Shown here: positions 8,753 to 16,405 of the stretch, in pieces
How positions within the stretch are numbered: position 1 is the first letter of the stretch
Layout of the letters: each line of letters opens with the position of its first letter
Position numbers and translations under genes: made by a program
The notes under the pieces: generated by a model
Told to the model about the DNA's origin: nothing
The model's input: only the letters and a program-made list of their open reading frames with translations
The model's database searches: none
Assembly (NCBI RefSeq): GCF_900091725.1
Contig: NZ_FMBW01000077.1
Coordinates: 62,001-126,000, forward strand
DNA: 64,000 nucleotides
Reading direction: 5' to 3'
Source of the DNA: Streptomyces sp. DvalAA-43
GTDB lineage: Bacteria; Actinomycetota; Actinomycetes; Streptomycetales; Streptomycetaceae

Positions 8753-8761
8753 CGGAGCCCG

Positions 8762-8798
8762 GAGGCCCCCGCCGCGAACCGGTCGCGGAGGGGGCCTC
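8762..8798. terminator. Hairpin after the membrane protein gene
   Basis: GAGGCCCCC-g-CCGCGA pairs with TCGCGG-a-GGGGGCCTC around a 5-base loop (one G/A mismatch). It lies 10 bases after the stop at 8752, consistent with a factor-independent terminator for that gene. Confidence 0.7.
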
Positions 8799-8970
8799 GG
8801 TGTACGGAACACCTCGATGCCCCGGGGGCGCACGCCCCGGGAGGGGCGGCGGAGTGTACCCATCTCCCCTACACGTCACTCGCCGTGACACCATCTTTTA
8901 TTCGTCTATGTGGCTGAACTTTTCTTGTTTCATGGTCAGTTGAAGGGGGAAGGGCCTTACCCTTCACCAG

Positions 8971-10212
8971 GTGAACCAGTTGATGTCCCGCGAGTCCGAA
9001 GCCGAGCCGACGCCCCACGACGAACCGCTCCCCGGCACCCTTCCCGAGGCCCTGCGTGCCGAGCTGATCGCCTTCCGGCGCGACCTGCACATGCACCCCG
9101 AGCTGGGCAACCAGGAGTTCCGTACCACCGCGGCCATCAAGGCCCGGCTGGAGAAGGCCGGACTCCGGCCCCGGGTGCTCGCGACCGGAACCGGGCTCAT
9201 CTGTGACGTGGGCACGCGGGACGACTCCACCCCGCCCGTGCTCGCCCTGCGCGCCGACATCGACGCCCTGCCCATTCCGGACACCAAGACCGGTGTCCCG
9301 TACCGCTCCACCGTCCCCGACCGGGCGCACGCGTGCGGGCACGACATCCACACCACCTCGGTGCTCGGCGCCGGGCTGGTGCTCGCCGAGCTCGACCAGC
9401 GGGGGCTGCTGCCGAACCCCGTGCGGCTGATCTTCCAGCCGGCCGAGGAGGTGCTGCCCGGCGGGGCGCCCGACACGATCCTGTCCGGGGCGCTGGAGGG
9501 CGTCGGGCGGATCATCGGCGTGCACTGCGACCCGAAGGTGGACGTCGGGCGGATCGGGCTGCGGGTCGGGGCGATCACCTCGGCCTGCGACCGGCTGGAG
9601 GTGTCGCTCGACGGTCCGGGCGGGCACACCGCCCGTCCGCACCTGACCACCGACCTGGTCACCGCCGCCGCCAAGGTCGCCACCGAGGTGCCCGCACTGC
9701 TCGCCCGCCGGGTCGACGCACGGGCCGGGCTCGCCGTCACCTGGGGGCGGCTGGAGACCGGCCACGCCTGCAATGTGATCCCGCAGCACGCCGAACTGTC
9801 GGGCACCGTCCGCTGCCTGGAACTGGGCGCCTGGCGGGAGGCCCCCGACCTGGTGCACGCGGCGATCGACGAGGTGGCCGGGATGCACGGCGCCAAGACG
9901 GTGATCGACTACGTACGGGGCGTCCCGCCCGTGGTGAACGACGCCGCCGCGATCGATCTGCTCGCCACGGCGATGACCGCGCGCCGCGGATCGTATGCGA
10001 TCGAGGACACCGAACAGAGCCTGGGCGGCGAGGACTTCTCCTGGTACCTGGAACACGTCCCCGGCGCCATGGCCCGGCTCGGCGTCCGTACCCCCGGCGA
10101 CACCGCCCGGCTCGATCTGCACCGCGGCGATTTCGACGCCGACGAGGAGGCGATCACGGTCGCCGTCGAGCTGTTCACCGCCTCCGCGTTGCTGAACGGC
10201 CGCCTCGGCTGA
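8971..10212 (+). CDS. M20 family amidohydrolase (aminoacylase / carboxypeptidase type)
   Basis: A 413-residue zinc-dependent hydrolase of the M20D group, which removes acyl groups from N-acyl amino acids or related amides. Visible marks are FRRDLHMHPELGNQEF at the N-terminus, LALRADIDALPI, HACGHDIHTTSVLGA (metal ligands Cys/His), FQPAEEVLPGGA (catalytic Glu pair), GVHCDPKVDVG, the dimerisation-domain segment GPGGHTARPH, and GGEDFSWYLEHVPG near the end. GTG 8971 and ATG 8983 are both possible starts. A 13-base palindrome (TTCACCAGGTGAA, 8963-8975) overlaps the GTG, so the ATG may be the true start. No neighbour explains the physiological substrate. Confidence 0.88.
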   Translation: MNQLMSRESEAEPTPHDEPLPGTLPEALRAELIAFRRDLHMHPELGNQEFRTTAAIKARLEKAGLRPRVLATGTGLICDVGTRDDSTPPVLALRADIDALPIPDTKTGVPYRSTVPDRAHACGHDIHTTSVLGAGLVLAELDQRGLLPNPVRLIFQPAEEVLPGGAPDTILSGALEGVGRIIGVHCDPKVDVGRIGLRVGAITSACDRLEVSLDGPGGHTARPHLTTDLVTAAAKVATEVPALLARRVDARAGLAVTWGRLETGHACNVIPQHAELSGTVRCLELGAWREAPDLVHAAIDEVAGMHGAKTVIDYVRGVPPVVNDAAAIDLLATAMTARRGSYAIEDTEQSLGGEDFSWYLEHVPGAMARLGVRTPGDTARLDLHRGDFDADEEAITVAVELFTASALLNGRLG

Positions 10213-10213
10213 A

Positions 10214-10308
10214 CAGGAGCGGACGGGTCGGACGGGAGCGGGCGGGCACGGACGGAAGCGGACAGGAGTGGGCGGTAGCGGACAGGCGCGGACGGGAACG
10301 GACAGGAG
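10214..10308 (+). repeat. Degenerate GGACGGGAGCGG-type tandem repeat
   Basis: Just after the amidohydrolase gene, about eight imperfect copies of a roughly 12-base unit (GGACGGGAGCGG, GGACGGAAGC, GGACAGGAGTGG and similar) follow one another. The remainder of the 387-base gap to the next gene contains a duplicated GATCCGACCGCCC block (about 10355-10382), a copy of TTCACCGCCTCCGCGT that also occurs near the end of the amidohydrolase gene, and the promoter region of the BMP lipoprotein gene. Confidence 0.6.
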
Positions 10309-10526
10309 GCGTCGGCCTGTTTGAGGTGATTCGGTGGCGAGGGCGGTGTCGGCCGATCCGACCGCCCGATCCGACCGCCCGGTCCGTGCCTCCGCCCGGC
10401 GGAGTACCGTGTCGTCGAGCCGTTCACCGCCTCCGCGTCACCCGGCGGCAACCACCTGTAATCGGATGGGTCGCCCCTCGTTCGCGACGATCCGATAACG
10501 GCTTCCGTACAGGGCTTTATCTGACA

Positions 10527-10540
10527 TCTACGCGCGTTAC
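10527..10540. promoter_or_regulatory. Nucleoside-regulon operator, site 1 (imperfect)
   Basis: TCTACGCGCGTTAC matches the window-wide palindrome TCTACGCGCGTAGA over its first ten bases and deviates at the right end. It lies 60 bases before the TTG start of the BMP lipoprotein gene, where a repressor would block the promoter. Confidence 0.65.
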
Positions 10541-10599
10541 GATCGCCGCGAAACCAGCGCCGGAAGAGGCGCTTCGGTCAGGTTTGAAGGAGCCTTCCC

Positions 10600-11640
10600 T
10601 TGCGCCGGGTATCCAAGATCACCGCTGCGTGTACCGTCACTGCGGCCCTCGCCCTCACCGCCTCCGCGTGCGGCGAGTCGTCCACCGAGAGCTCCGGCTC
10701 CGACAAGGGCAAGATGAAGATCGGCATGGCCTACGACGTGGGCGGCCGTGGTGACAACTCGTTCAACGACTCCGCCGCGCGTGGTCTGGACAAGGCCAAG
10801 TCCGAGTTCGGCGCCGAGACCAAGGAGCTCACCGCCAAGACCGGTGAGACCCCCGCCGACCGTGAGCAGCGCCTGGAGTCGCTCGCCGAGGGCGGCTACA
10901 ACCCGGTCGTCGCCGTCGGTTTCGCGTACAAGGACGCGGTCGACAAGATCGCCGCCAAGTACCCGAAGGTGAACTTCGGCCTGGTCGACTCGGTCGCCTC
11001 CGCCAAGAACGTCGACAGCATCGTCTTCACCGAGGAGCAGGGCTCCTACCTCGCCGGTGTCGCCGCCGCGCTGAAGTCGAAGGACGGCCAGGTCGGCTTC
11101 ATCGGCGGCGTGGACCTCCCGCTGATCAAGAAGTTCGCCGCGGGCTTCCAGCAGGGTGTCAAGGACACGAACCCGAAGGCCAAGGTGCAGATCCAGTACC
11201 TGTCCACCGGCTCGGACCTGTCCGGCTTCGGCAGCCCCGACAAGGGCTCGTACGCCGCCAAGGGCATGCTCGACAAGGGCGCCGACGTCATCTTCGCCGC
11301 CGCGGGCGGCTCGGGTGCCGGTTCGATCGAGGCCGTCGCGGGCAAGAAGGGCGCCTGGTCCATCGGCGTCGACTCCGACCAGGCCCTCGACCCGTCCCTG
11401 GCGAAGTACAAGGACACGATCATGACCTCCGTCGTCAAGAACGTCGACGGCGGCGTCTACGACCTGGTCAAGTCCGTCAAGGACGGCAAGCCGCTGGCCG
11501 GCACGCAGACGTACACCCTGGCGAAGGACGGCGTCAGCCTGACCACCACGGGTGACCACTTGAAGGACATCCAGGCCAAGCTCGACGAGGCCAAGAAGAA
11601 GATCGCCGACGGCACCATCAAGGTCAAGACCACGACCTGA
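10600..11640 (+). CDS. BMP/PnrA family nucleoside-binding lipoprotein of an ABC importer
   Basis: A 346-residue lipoprotein. The N-terminal signal ends in a lipobox (LTASAC, with Cys as the lipidated residue), then KMKIGMAYDVGGRGDNSFND, the typical opening of BMP-family purine/pyrimidine nucleoside binding proteins. Further marks are VAVGFAYKDAVDKIA, EEQGSYLAGVAAAL, GFIGGVDLPLIKKFAAGF and GVDSDQALDP. It captures nucleosides outside the membrane for the transporter encoded just downstream. The start is TTG at 10600 with GAAGGAG 8-14 bases upstream. A strong hairpin follows at 11651-11694, which should raise lipoprotein mRNA relative to the transporter genes. An operator copy lies upstream. Confidence 0.93.
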   Translation: MRRVSKITAACTVTAALALTASACGESSTESSGSDKGKMKIGMAYDVGGRGDNSFNDSAARGLDKAKSEFGAETKELTAKTGETPADREQRLESLAEGGYNPVVAVGFAYKDAVDKIAAKYPKVNFGLVDSVASAKNVDSIVFTEEQGSYLAGVAAALKSKDGQVGFIGGVDLPLIKKFAAGFQQGVKDTNPKAKVQIQYLSTGSDLSGFGSPDKGSYAAKGMLDKGADVIFAAAGGSGAGSIEAVAGKKGAWSIGVDSDQALDPSLAKYKDTIMTSVVKNVDGGVYDLVKSVKDGKPLAGTQTYTLAKDGVSLTTTGDHLKDIQAKLDEAKKKIADGTIKVKTTT

Positions 11641-11650
11641 TCCACCGTCG

Positions 11651-11694
11651 ATCGGGGCCCGGGTGAGCCGCTTCGGCTTCACTCGGGCCCCGAT
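11651..11694. terminator. Strong hairpin between the lipoprotein and ABC ATPase genes
   Basis: A stem of about 20 base pairs (left arm ATCGGGGCCCGGGTGAGCCG, right arm its near complement with one bulge) around CTTC, followed by TTTC. It is placed directly after the bmpA-type gene and before a second operator-bearing promoter. Confidence 0.85.
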
Positions 11695-11777
11695 TTCACG
11701 TACGGGCCCGGCTGTCTTGCCGTAGCCGTACGCACACGGTCCGCGACCTGTCATCAGGTGGCCAACGATTCGGTGGC

Positions 11778-11791
11778 GCTACGCGCGTAGC
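11778..11791. promoter_or_regulatory. Nucleoside-regulon operator, site 2 (perfect palindrome)
   Basis: GCTACGCGCGTAGC is a perfect 14-base palindrome. It lies 71 bases before the probable start of the ABC ATPase gene, giving the transporter membrane genes their own regulated promoter. Confidence 0.8.
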
Positions 11792-11861
11792 GTCCGCCGG
11801 GCGCGATACCTTTCACGCTCCCACCGCCTCCGCCCTCCGCTCCTGCCAAGGAGAGTGCGCC

Positions 11862-13481
11862 ATCAACGCGTCCAGCAGTCCCCATGCCGTGGAGCTCCGC
11901 GGCATCACCAAGCGGTTCCCCGGGGTCGTGGCCAACCACGACATCGACATCACCGTGCGCCGTGGCACCGTCCACGCCCTCGTCGGCGAGAACGGCGCCG
12001 GCAAGTCCACTCTGATGAAGATCCTGTACGGCATGCAGAAGCCGGACGAGGGCACCATCGCGGTGGACGGCGAGCAGGTCTCGTTCCACAACCCCGGTGA
12101 CGCCATCGCGCGCGGCATCGGCATGGTGCACCAGCACTTCATGCTCGCCGACTACCTCACCGTCCTGGAGAACGTCGTCCTCGGCTCCGAGAAGCTGTAC
12201 GGCATCGGCGACCGGGCCCGCGCGAAGATCAAGGAGATCTCCGACTCGTACGGCCTCGGGGTCCGCCCGGACGCCATGGTCGAGGACCTCGGGGTCGCCG
12301 ACCGGCAGCGCGTGGAGATCCTCAAGGTCCTCTACCGCGGCGCCCGCACCCTGATCCTCGACGAGCCCACCGCCGTCCTCGTACCGCAGGAGGTCGACGC
12401 GCTCTTCGACAATCTGCGCGAGCTCAAGGCCGAGGGCCTGACCGTCATCTTCATCTCGCACAAGCTGGGCGAGGTCCTGTCGGTCGCCGACGAGATCACC
12501 GTCATCCGGCGCGGTACGACGGTGGGCACCGCCGACCCGAAGAGCACCACGACCAAGCAGCTCGCCGAGCTGATGGTCGGCAGCGAACTCCCCTCGCCCG
12601 AGACCCGCGAGTCGACCGTCACCGACGTACCGATGCTGACCGTCGACGGCATGCGGCTGAGCGCCACCGACCCGGACGGCGTGGTCCGCTCGGTCCTCGA
12701 CGGCATCGGCTTCACCATCCACAAGGGCGAGGTCCTCGGGATCGCGGGCGTCGAGGGCAACGGCCAGTCCGAACTGGTCGACGCGATCATGGGCATGCGC
12801 CAGCTCGACGCCGGAACGGTCACCCTCGACGGCGCCGACATCTCCCGCACGCCCACCCGCAAGCGTCGCGAGGACGGCATGGGCGTCATCCCCGAGGACC
12901 GCCACCGGCACGGACTGCTGCTGGAGGCCCCGCTCTGGGAGAACCGCATCCTCGGCCACGTCACCGAACGCCCCAACAGCAAGGGCGCGTTCCTCGACCT
13001 CAAGGGCGCCCGCGCGGACACCGAACGGATCGTGCGCGAGTACGACGTCCGTACCCCCGGCATCGACGTCACCGCCGCCTCGCTCTCCGGCGGCAACCAG
13101 CAGAAGCTGATCGTCGGCCGCGAGATGAGCCACGACCCGAAGCTGCTGATCGCCGCGCACCCGACCCGGGGCGTGGACGTCGGCGCGCAGGCGCAGATCT
13201 GGGACCAGATCCGCGAGGCGCGGCGCGAGGGCCTCGCGGTGCTGCTGATCTCCGCCGACCTGGACGAGCTGATCGGGCTCTCCGACACCCTGCGCGTCAT
13301 GTACCGCGGCCGGCTGGTCGCGGACGCCGACCCGGCGACCATCACTCCGGAAGAACTCGGCTCGGCGATGACGGGCGCGGCCACCGGCCACCTGGAAGCG
13401 CCGGACGACTCGGGTGCCGAAGGCGCCGAGAGTGCCGACAGCACCGACACCGACCCCCGGAACGGGGGAGAGGACCGATGA
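11862..13481 (+). CDS. Nucleoside ABC transporter ATPase, two ATP-binding domains
   Basis: About 539 residues with duplicated ABC domains, as in BMP-type nucleoside and sugar importers. Domain 1 has VGENGAGKSTLMKILYG (Walker A), a VHQHF Q-loop and RTLILDEPTAVL (Walker B). Domain 2 has GVEGNGQSELVDAIMG (a degenerate Walker A), the signature LSGGNQQKLIVGREM and a modified Walker B. The best Shine-Dalgarno (AAGGAGA, 11848-11854) is spaced for a start at ATC 11862, reading NASSSPHAVELRG. The first ordinary start is GTG 11889, which lacks a Shine-Dalgarno. The stop overlaps the next start (ATGA). A perfect operator copy lies 71 bases upstream of 11862. Confidence 0.9.
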   Translation: MNASSSPHAVELRGITKRFPGVVANHDIDITVRRGTVHALVGENGAGKSTLMKILYGMQKPDEGTIAVDGEQVSFHNPGDAIARGIGMVHQHFMLADYLTVLENVVLGSEKLYGIGDRARAKIKEISDSYGLGVRPDAMVEDLGVADRQRVEILKVLYRGARTLILDEPTAVLVPQEVDALFDNLRELKAEGLTVIFISHKLGEVLSVADEITVIRRGTTVGTADPKSTTTKQLAELMVGSELPSPETRESTVTDVPMLTVDGMRLSATDPDGVVRSVLDGIGFTIHKGEVLGIAGVEGNGQSELVDAIMGMRQLDAGTVTLDGADISRTPTRKRREDGMGVIPEDRHRHGLLLEAPLWENRILGHVTERPNSKGAFLDLKGARADTERIVREYDVRTPGIDVTAASLSGGNQQKLIVGREMSHDPKLLIAAHPTRGVDVGAQAQIWDQIREARREGLAVLLISADLDELIGLSDTLRVMYRGRLVADADPATITPEELGSAMTGAATGHLEAPDDSGAEGAESADSTDTDPRNGGEDR

Positions 13482-14593
13482 AGAAGATCGACAAGGAGCG
13501 GCTGCTCCTGGGGATCGCGGCCCCCGTACTCGCGATCGTGGTCGCCTTCCTGGTGACCGCACTCGTGCTGGCCGCCACCGGCAAGGAGCCGTTCAGCGCC
13601 TTCGGCATCATGTTCGACTACGGGCTGAAGTCGGACAGCCAGGTCTACATCCTCAACAAGGCGACGACGTACTACCTCGCGGGTCTCGCGGTGGCCGTCG
13701 GCTTCCGGATGAACCTCTTCAACATCGGCGTCGACGGCCAGTACCGCCTCGCCGCCTTCTTCGCCGCCGCGGTCGGCGGCGCGCTGACACTGCCCGGCGC
13801 CCTCCAGATCCCGCTGATCATCCTCACCGCGATGATCGTCGGCGCGATGTGGGCCGGTATCGCCGGTGTCCTCAAGGTCACCCGGGGCGTCAGCGAGGTC
13901 GTCTCGACGATCATGCTGAACGCGATCGCGACCGCGGTCATCGGCTACCTCCTCCAGCAGGGCCGCCTCGGCCACCTGGACGAGGCCGGCACGAAGATCT
14001 CCACCAAGCCGCTCCCGGAGTCCTCGCACTTCTTCGAGTTCCCGACCACCCCGTCGCCCGTCTGGGGCTTCATCGTGGTCGCGGTCGTCGCGGGCGTCGC
14101 CTACTGGTTCACGCTCTCGCGCACCCGCTTCGGCTTCGACCTGCGCACCGTCGGCCAGTCCGGCTCCGCGGCCGAGGCCAGCGGCGTCGACGTCAAGAAG
14201 ATGGTCATCACCTCGATGCTGATCTCCGGCGCGGTGGCCGGTCTGATCGGCATGCCGACCCTCCTCAACGACAGCTACGAGTACAGCGGGGACTTCCCGG
14301 TCGGCATCGGCTTCACCGGCATCGCCATCGCCCTCCTCGGCCGCAACCACCCCGTCGGCATCGCGCTCGGCGCACTGCTCTGGGGCTTCCTGGAGCGCGG
14401 CACCGGCAAGCTCGAATTCGAGGGCTACGACAAGGAGATCGTCGGCGTGATCCAGGGCGTCATCGTCCTGTGCGTCGTCATCGCCTACGAAGTCGTCCGC
14501 CGCTTCGGACTCAAGCGCCAGCAGAGCAAGGTCGGCGCGGAACTCGCCGCACAGGCCGCCCGTAACAACGACCAGCAGGAGGTGTCGGCGTGA
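13478..14593 (+). CDS. Nucleoside ABC transporter permease 1
   Basis: A 371-residue integral membrane protein with about nine or ten hydrophobic helices. It begins with KKIDKERLLLGIAAPVLAIV and contains the permease signature FNIGVDGQYRLAAFFAA and SEVVSTIMLNAIA, both typical of the BPD_transp_2 (RbsC/LivM-like) permeases of BMP-type importers. It forms half of the nucleoside channel with the next gene product. The ATG overlaps the ATPase stop by four bases and the stop overlaps the next GTG by four bases, so the three genes are coupled. The C-terminal 40 residues are charged and cytoplasmic. Confidence 0.93.
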   Translation: MKKIDKERLLLGIAAPVLAIVVAFLVTALVLAATGKEPFSAFGIMFDYGLKSDSQVYILNKATTYYLAGLAVAVGFRMNLFNIGVDGQYRLAAFFAAAVGGALTLPGALQIPLIILTAMIVGAMWAGIAGVLKVTRGVSEVVSTIMLNAIATAVIGYLLQQGRLGHLDEAGTKISTKPLPESSHFFEFPTTPSPVWGFIVVAVVAGVAYWFTLSRTRFGFDLRTVGQSGSAAEASGVDVKKMVITSMLISGAVAGLIGMPTLLNDSYEYSGDFPVGIGFTGIAIALLGRNHPVGIALGALLWGFLERGTGKLEFEGYDKEIVGVIQGVIVLCVVIAYEVVRRFGLKRQQSKVGAELAAQAARNNDQQEVSA

Positions 14594-15879
14594 GCGCCAC
14601 GGCGACTTCCACCCCGCCCCCCGCGGCCCCCAAGGTCTCCGGCGGCAAGGGCGGCCGCACCCGCCTCTCCTTCCCCGTCGTCCTGCTGATCATCGCGGGC
14701 GTCCTGCTCGCGCTGTCCGCCGTGCGCGCCATCACCGGCGCGCAGGACGTCACCTCGGCCGGGCAGATCAGCGCGGCCCTCGCGATGGCCGTGCCGATCG
14801 GCCTCGCCGGTCTGGGCGGCCTCTGGGCCGAGCGGGCCGGTGTGGTCAACATCGGCCTCGAAGGCATGATGATCCTCGGCACCTTCTTCGGTGCCTGGGC
14901 CGGCTGGCAGACCAACCCGTGGCTCGGCGTCCTGGCCGGGGTCGTCGGCGGCATGCTCGGCGGGCTGCTGCACGCGGTCGCGACCGTCACCTTCGGCGTC
15001 GACCACATCATCTCCGGTATCGCCATCAACATCCTGGCGCTCGGCTTCACCACCTACTTCGCCAAGCTCTGGTTCAACTCCGGCGAGGCGGCGGCCAAGG
15101 GCGGCAGCCCGAAGCAGTCCCCACCGGCCGACGACATCACCTCGGTGACGGTCCCGGGCCTCTCCGACTGGCTGCACTCCATCGAGAAGCACCACTGGTT
15201 CTTCGTCTCCGACCTGGCCGGTGTCCTCGGCGGCCTGGTCACCAACGTGTCGCTGCTGACGATCGTGGCCATCGTCCTGTTCGTCCTCACGTTCTTCGTG
15301 CTGTGGAAGACCTCGTTCGGGCTGCGGCTGCGCTCCTGCGGCGAGAACCCGATCGCCGCCGAGTCGCTCGGCGTGAACGTCTACACGTACAAGTACATCG
15401 CGGTGATCGTCTCCGGCGGCATGGCCGGTCTCGGCGGTGCCTTCCTCTCGCTGGTCACCTCGCACATCTACAACGAGGGCCAGACCGGCGGCCGGGGCTA
15501 CATCGGTCTCGCCGCGATGATCTTCGGCAACTGGCGGCCCGGCGGGCTCGCCATGGGCGCCGGCCTGTTCGGTTTCGCCGACGCGCTCCAGCTGCGCAAC
15601 GGCGGCGAGTCCGTCCACGCGCTGCTCCTGCTGCTCGTGGTCGTGCTGGCCGTGCTCGCGGCCTGGAAGCTCTACCGCAAGAGCTTCGTCCAGGGCGTGG
15701 TCAGCGCGGTCATCGCCGCCGCGGTGCTGGTCTGGTACCTCGGTACGGACACCGTGCCCACCGAGTTCGTGAGCGCCACCCCGTACATCGTCACGCTGCT
15801 CGTCCTCTCGCTCTCCGCCCAGCGGCTGCGGATGCCGAAGGCGGACGGCATGCGCTACCGCAAGGGCCAGGGCAAGTGA
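14590..15879 (+). CDS. Nucleoside ABC transporter permease 2
   Basis: A 429-residue integral membrane protein, somewhat longer than the usual 300-residue partner permease because of an N-terminal cytoplasmic leader and extra C-terminal helices. Family marks are LAGLGGLWAERAGVVNIGLEGMM, VDHIISGIAINILALGFT, GLRLRSCGENPIAAESLGVNV and GMAGLGGAFLSLV. It pairs with permease 1 to form the pore energised by the upstream ATPase. The GTG start overlaps the previous stop (GTGA), and its own stop again overlaps the GTG of cytidine deaminase, placing a nucleoside-catabolic enzyme in the same transcript as the importer. Confidence 0.92.
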   Translation: MSATATSTPPPAAPKVSGGKGGRTRLSFPVVLLIIAGVLLALSAVRAITGAQDVTSAGQISAALAMAVPIGLAGLGGLWAERAGVVNIGLEGMMILGTFFGAWAGWQTNPWLGVLAGVVGGMLGGLLHAVATVTFGVDHIISGIAINILALGFTTYFAKLWFNSGEAAAKGGSPKQSPPADDITSVTVPGLSDWLHSIEKHHWFFVSDLAGVLGGLVTNVSLLTIVAIVLFVLTFFVLWKTSFGLRLRSCGENPIAAESLGVNVYTYKYIAVIVSGGMAGLGGAFLSLVTSHIYNEGQTGGRGYIGLAAMIFGNWRPGGLAMGAGLFGFADALQLRNGGESVHALLLLLVVVLAVLAAWKLYRKSFVQGVVSAVIAAAVLVWYLGTDTVPTEFVSATPYIVTLLVLSLSAQRLRMPKADGMRYRKGQGK

Positions 15880-16274
15880 CGGCCGCGGCGGAGGTCGACT
15901 GGGCGGCGCTGCGGAGCGCCGCACGGTCCGTGATGACCCGCGCGTACGTCCCGTACTCGCACTACCCGGTCGGCGCCGCGGCACGCGTCGACGACGGCCG
16001 TACGGTGTCCGGCTGCAACGTCGAGAACGCCTCGTACGGCATCGGACTCTGCGCCGAATGCGGACTGGTCTCCCAGCTCCAGGCCACCGGCGGCGGCCGG
16101 CTCACCCACTTCACCTGCGTGGACGGGGCGGGCGAGATCCTGGTGCCGTGCGGCAGGTGCAGGCAGCTGCTGTACGAGTTCGGCGGCCCCGAACTCGTCC
16201 TGGAGACGCCGGACGGGCTGCGCACGCTCGACGAGATGCTGCCGCAGGCGTTCGGACCGGACCATCTGAAGTAG
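15876..16274 (+). CDS. cdd: Cytidine deaminase
   Basis: A 132-residue homotetrameric-type cytidine deaminase converting cytidine and deoxycytidine to uridine and deoxyuridine in the cytoplasm. Zinc and catalytic residues are seen in GCNVENASYGIGLCAECGLVS (Cys ligand and catalytic Glu in the CAE motif) and PCGRCRQLLYEF (two Cys ligands). Length is normal for the family. The GTG overlaps the permease stop (GTGA), so import and the first deamination step are coupled. A 12-bp hairpin follows, before the separately regulated deoA. Confidence 0.95.
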   Translation: MTAAAEVDWAALRSAARSVMTRAYVPYSHYPVGAAARVDDGRTVSGCNVENASYGIGLCAECGLVSQLQATGGGRLTHFTCVDGAGEILVPCGRCRQLLYEFGGPELVLETPDGLRTLDEMLPQAFGPDHLK

Positions 16275-16295
16275 CGGACGCCCGCAGCGTCCACC

Positions 16296-16324
16296 GTGGC
16301 CCTCCCGCCCGCCGGGAGGGCCAC
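16296..16324. terminator. Hairpin between cdd and deoA
   Basis: GTGGCCCTCCCG pairs with CGGGAGGGCCAC around a CCCGC loop, 22 bases after the cdd stop. It separates the importer-cdd transcript from deoA, which has its own operator just downstream. Confidence 0.8.
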
Positions 16325-16338
16325 CCCCATCTCCACCC

Positions 16339-16352
16339 TCTATGCGCGTAGA
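16339..16352. promoter_or_regulatory. Nucleoside-regulon operator, site 3
   Basis: TCTATGCGCGTAGA differs from the perfect palindrome TCTACGCGCGTAGA by one base. It lies 54 bases ahead of the deoA ATG. Confidence 0.8.
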
Positions 16353-16405
16353 GTCATTCGGGACTCTTGCGTACCGTACGTACCGGCCGGAAGGACTCCC
16401 AGGAC

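Noticed and set aside
10355..10440. Possible duplicated 3' end of the amidohydrolase gene (TTCACCGCCTCCGCGT present twice)
   Set aside because: The shared stretch is only about 16 bases of common codons, and the same words recur in the lipoprotein signal peptide, so chance is sufficient.
15930..15955. CGCGCGTACGT in cdd as a further nucleoside operator
   Set aside because: It lies inside coding sequence and lacks the CTA/TAG outer arms; such CG-rich words are frequent in this genome.
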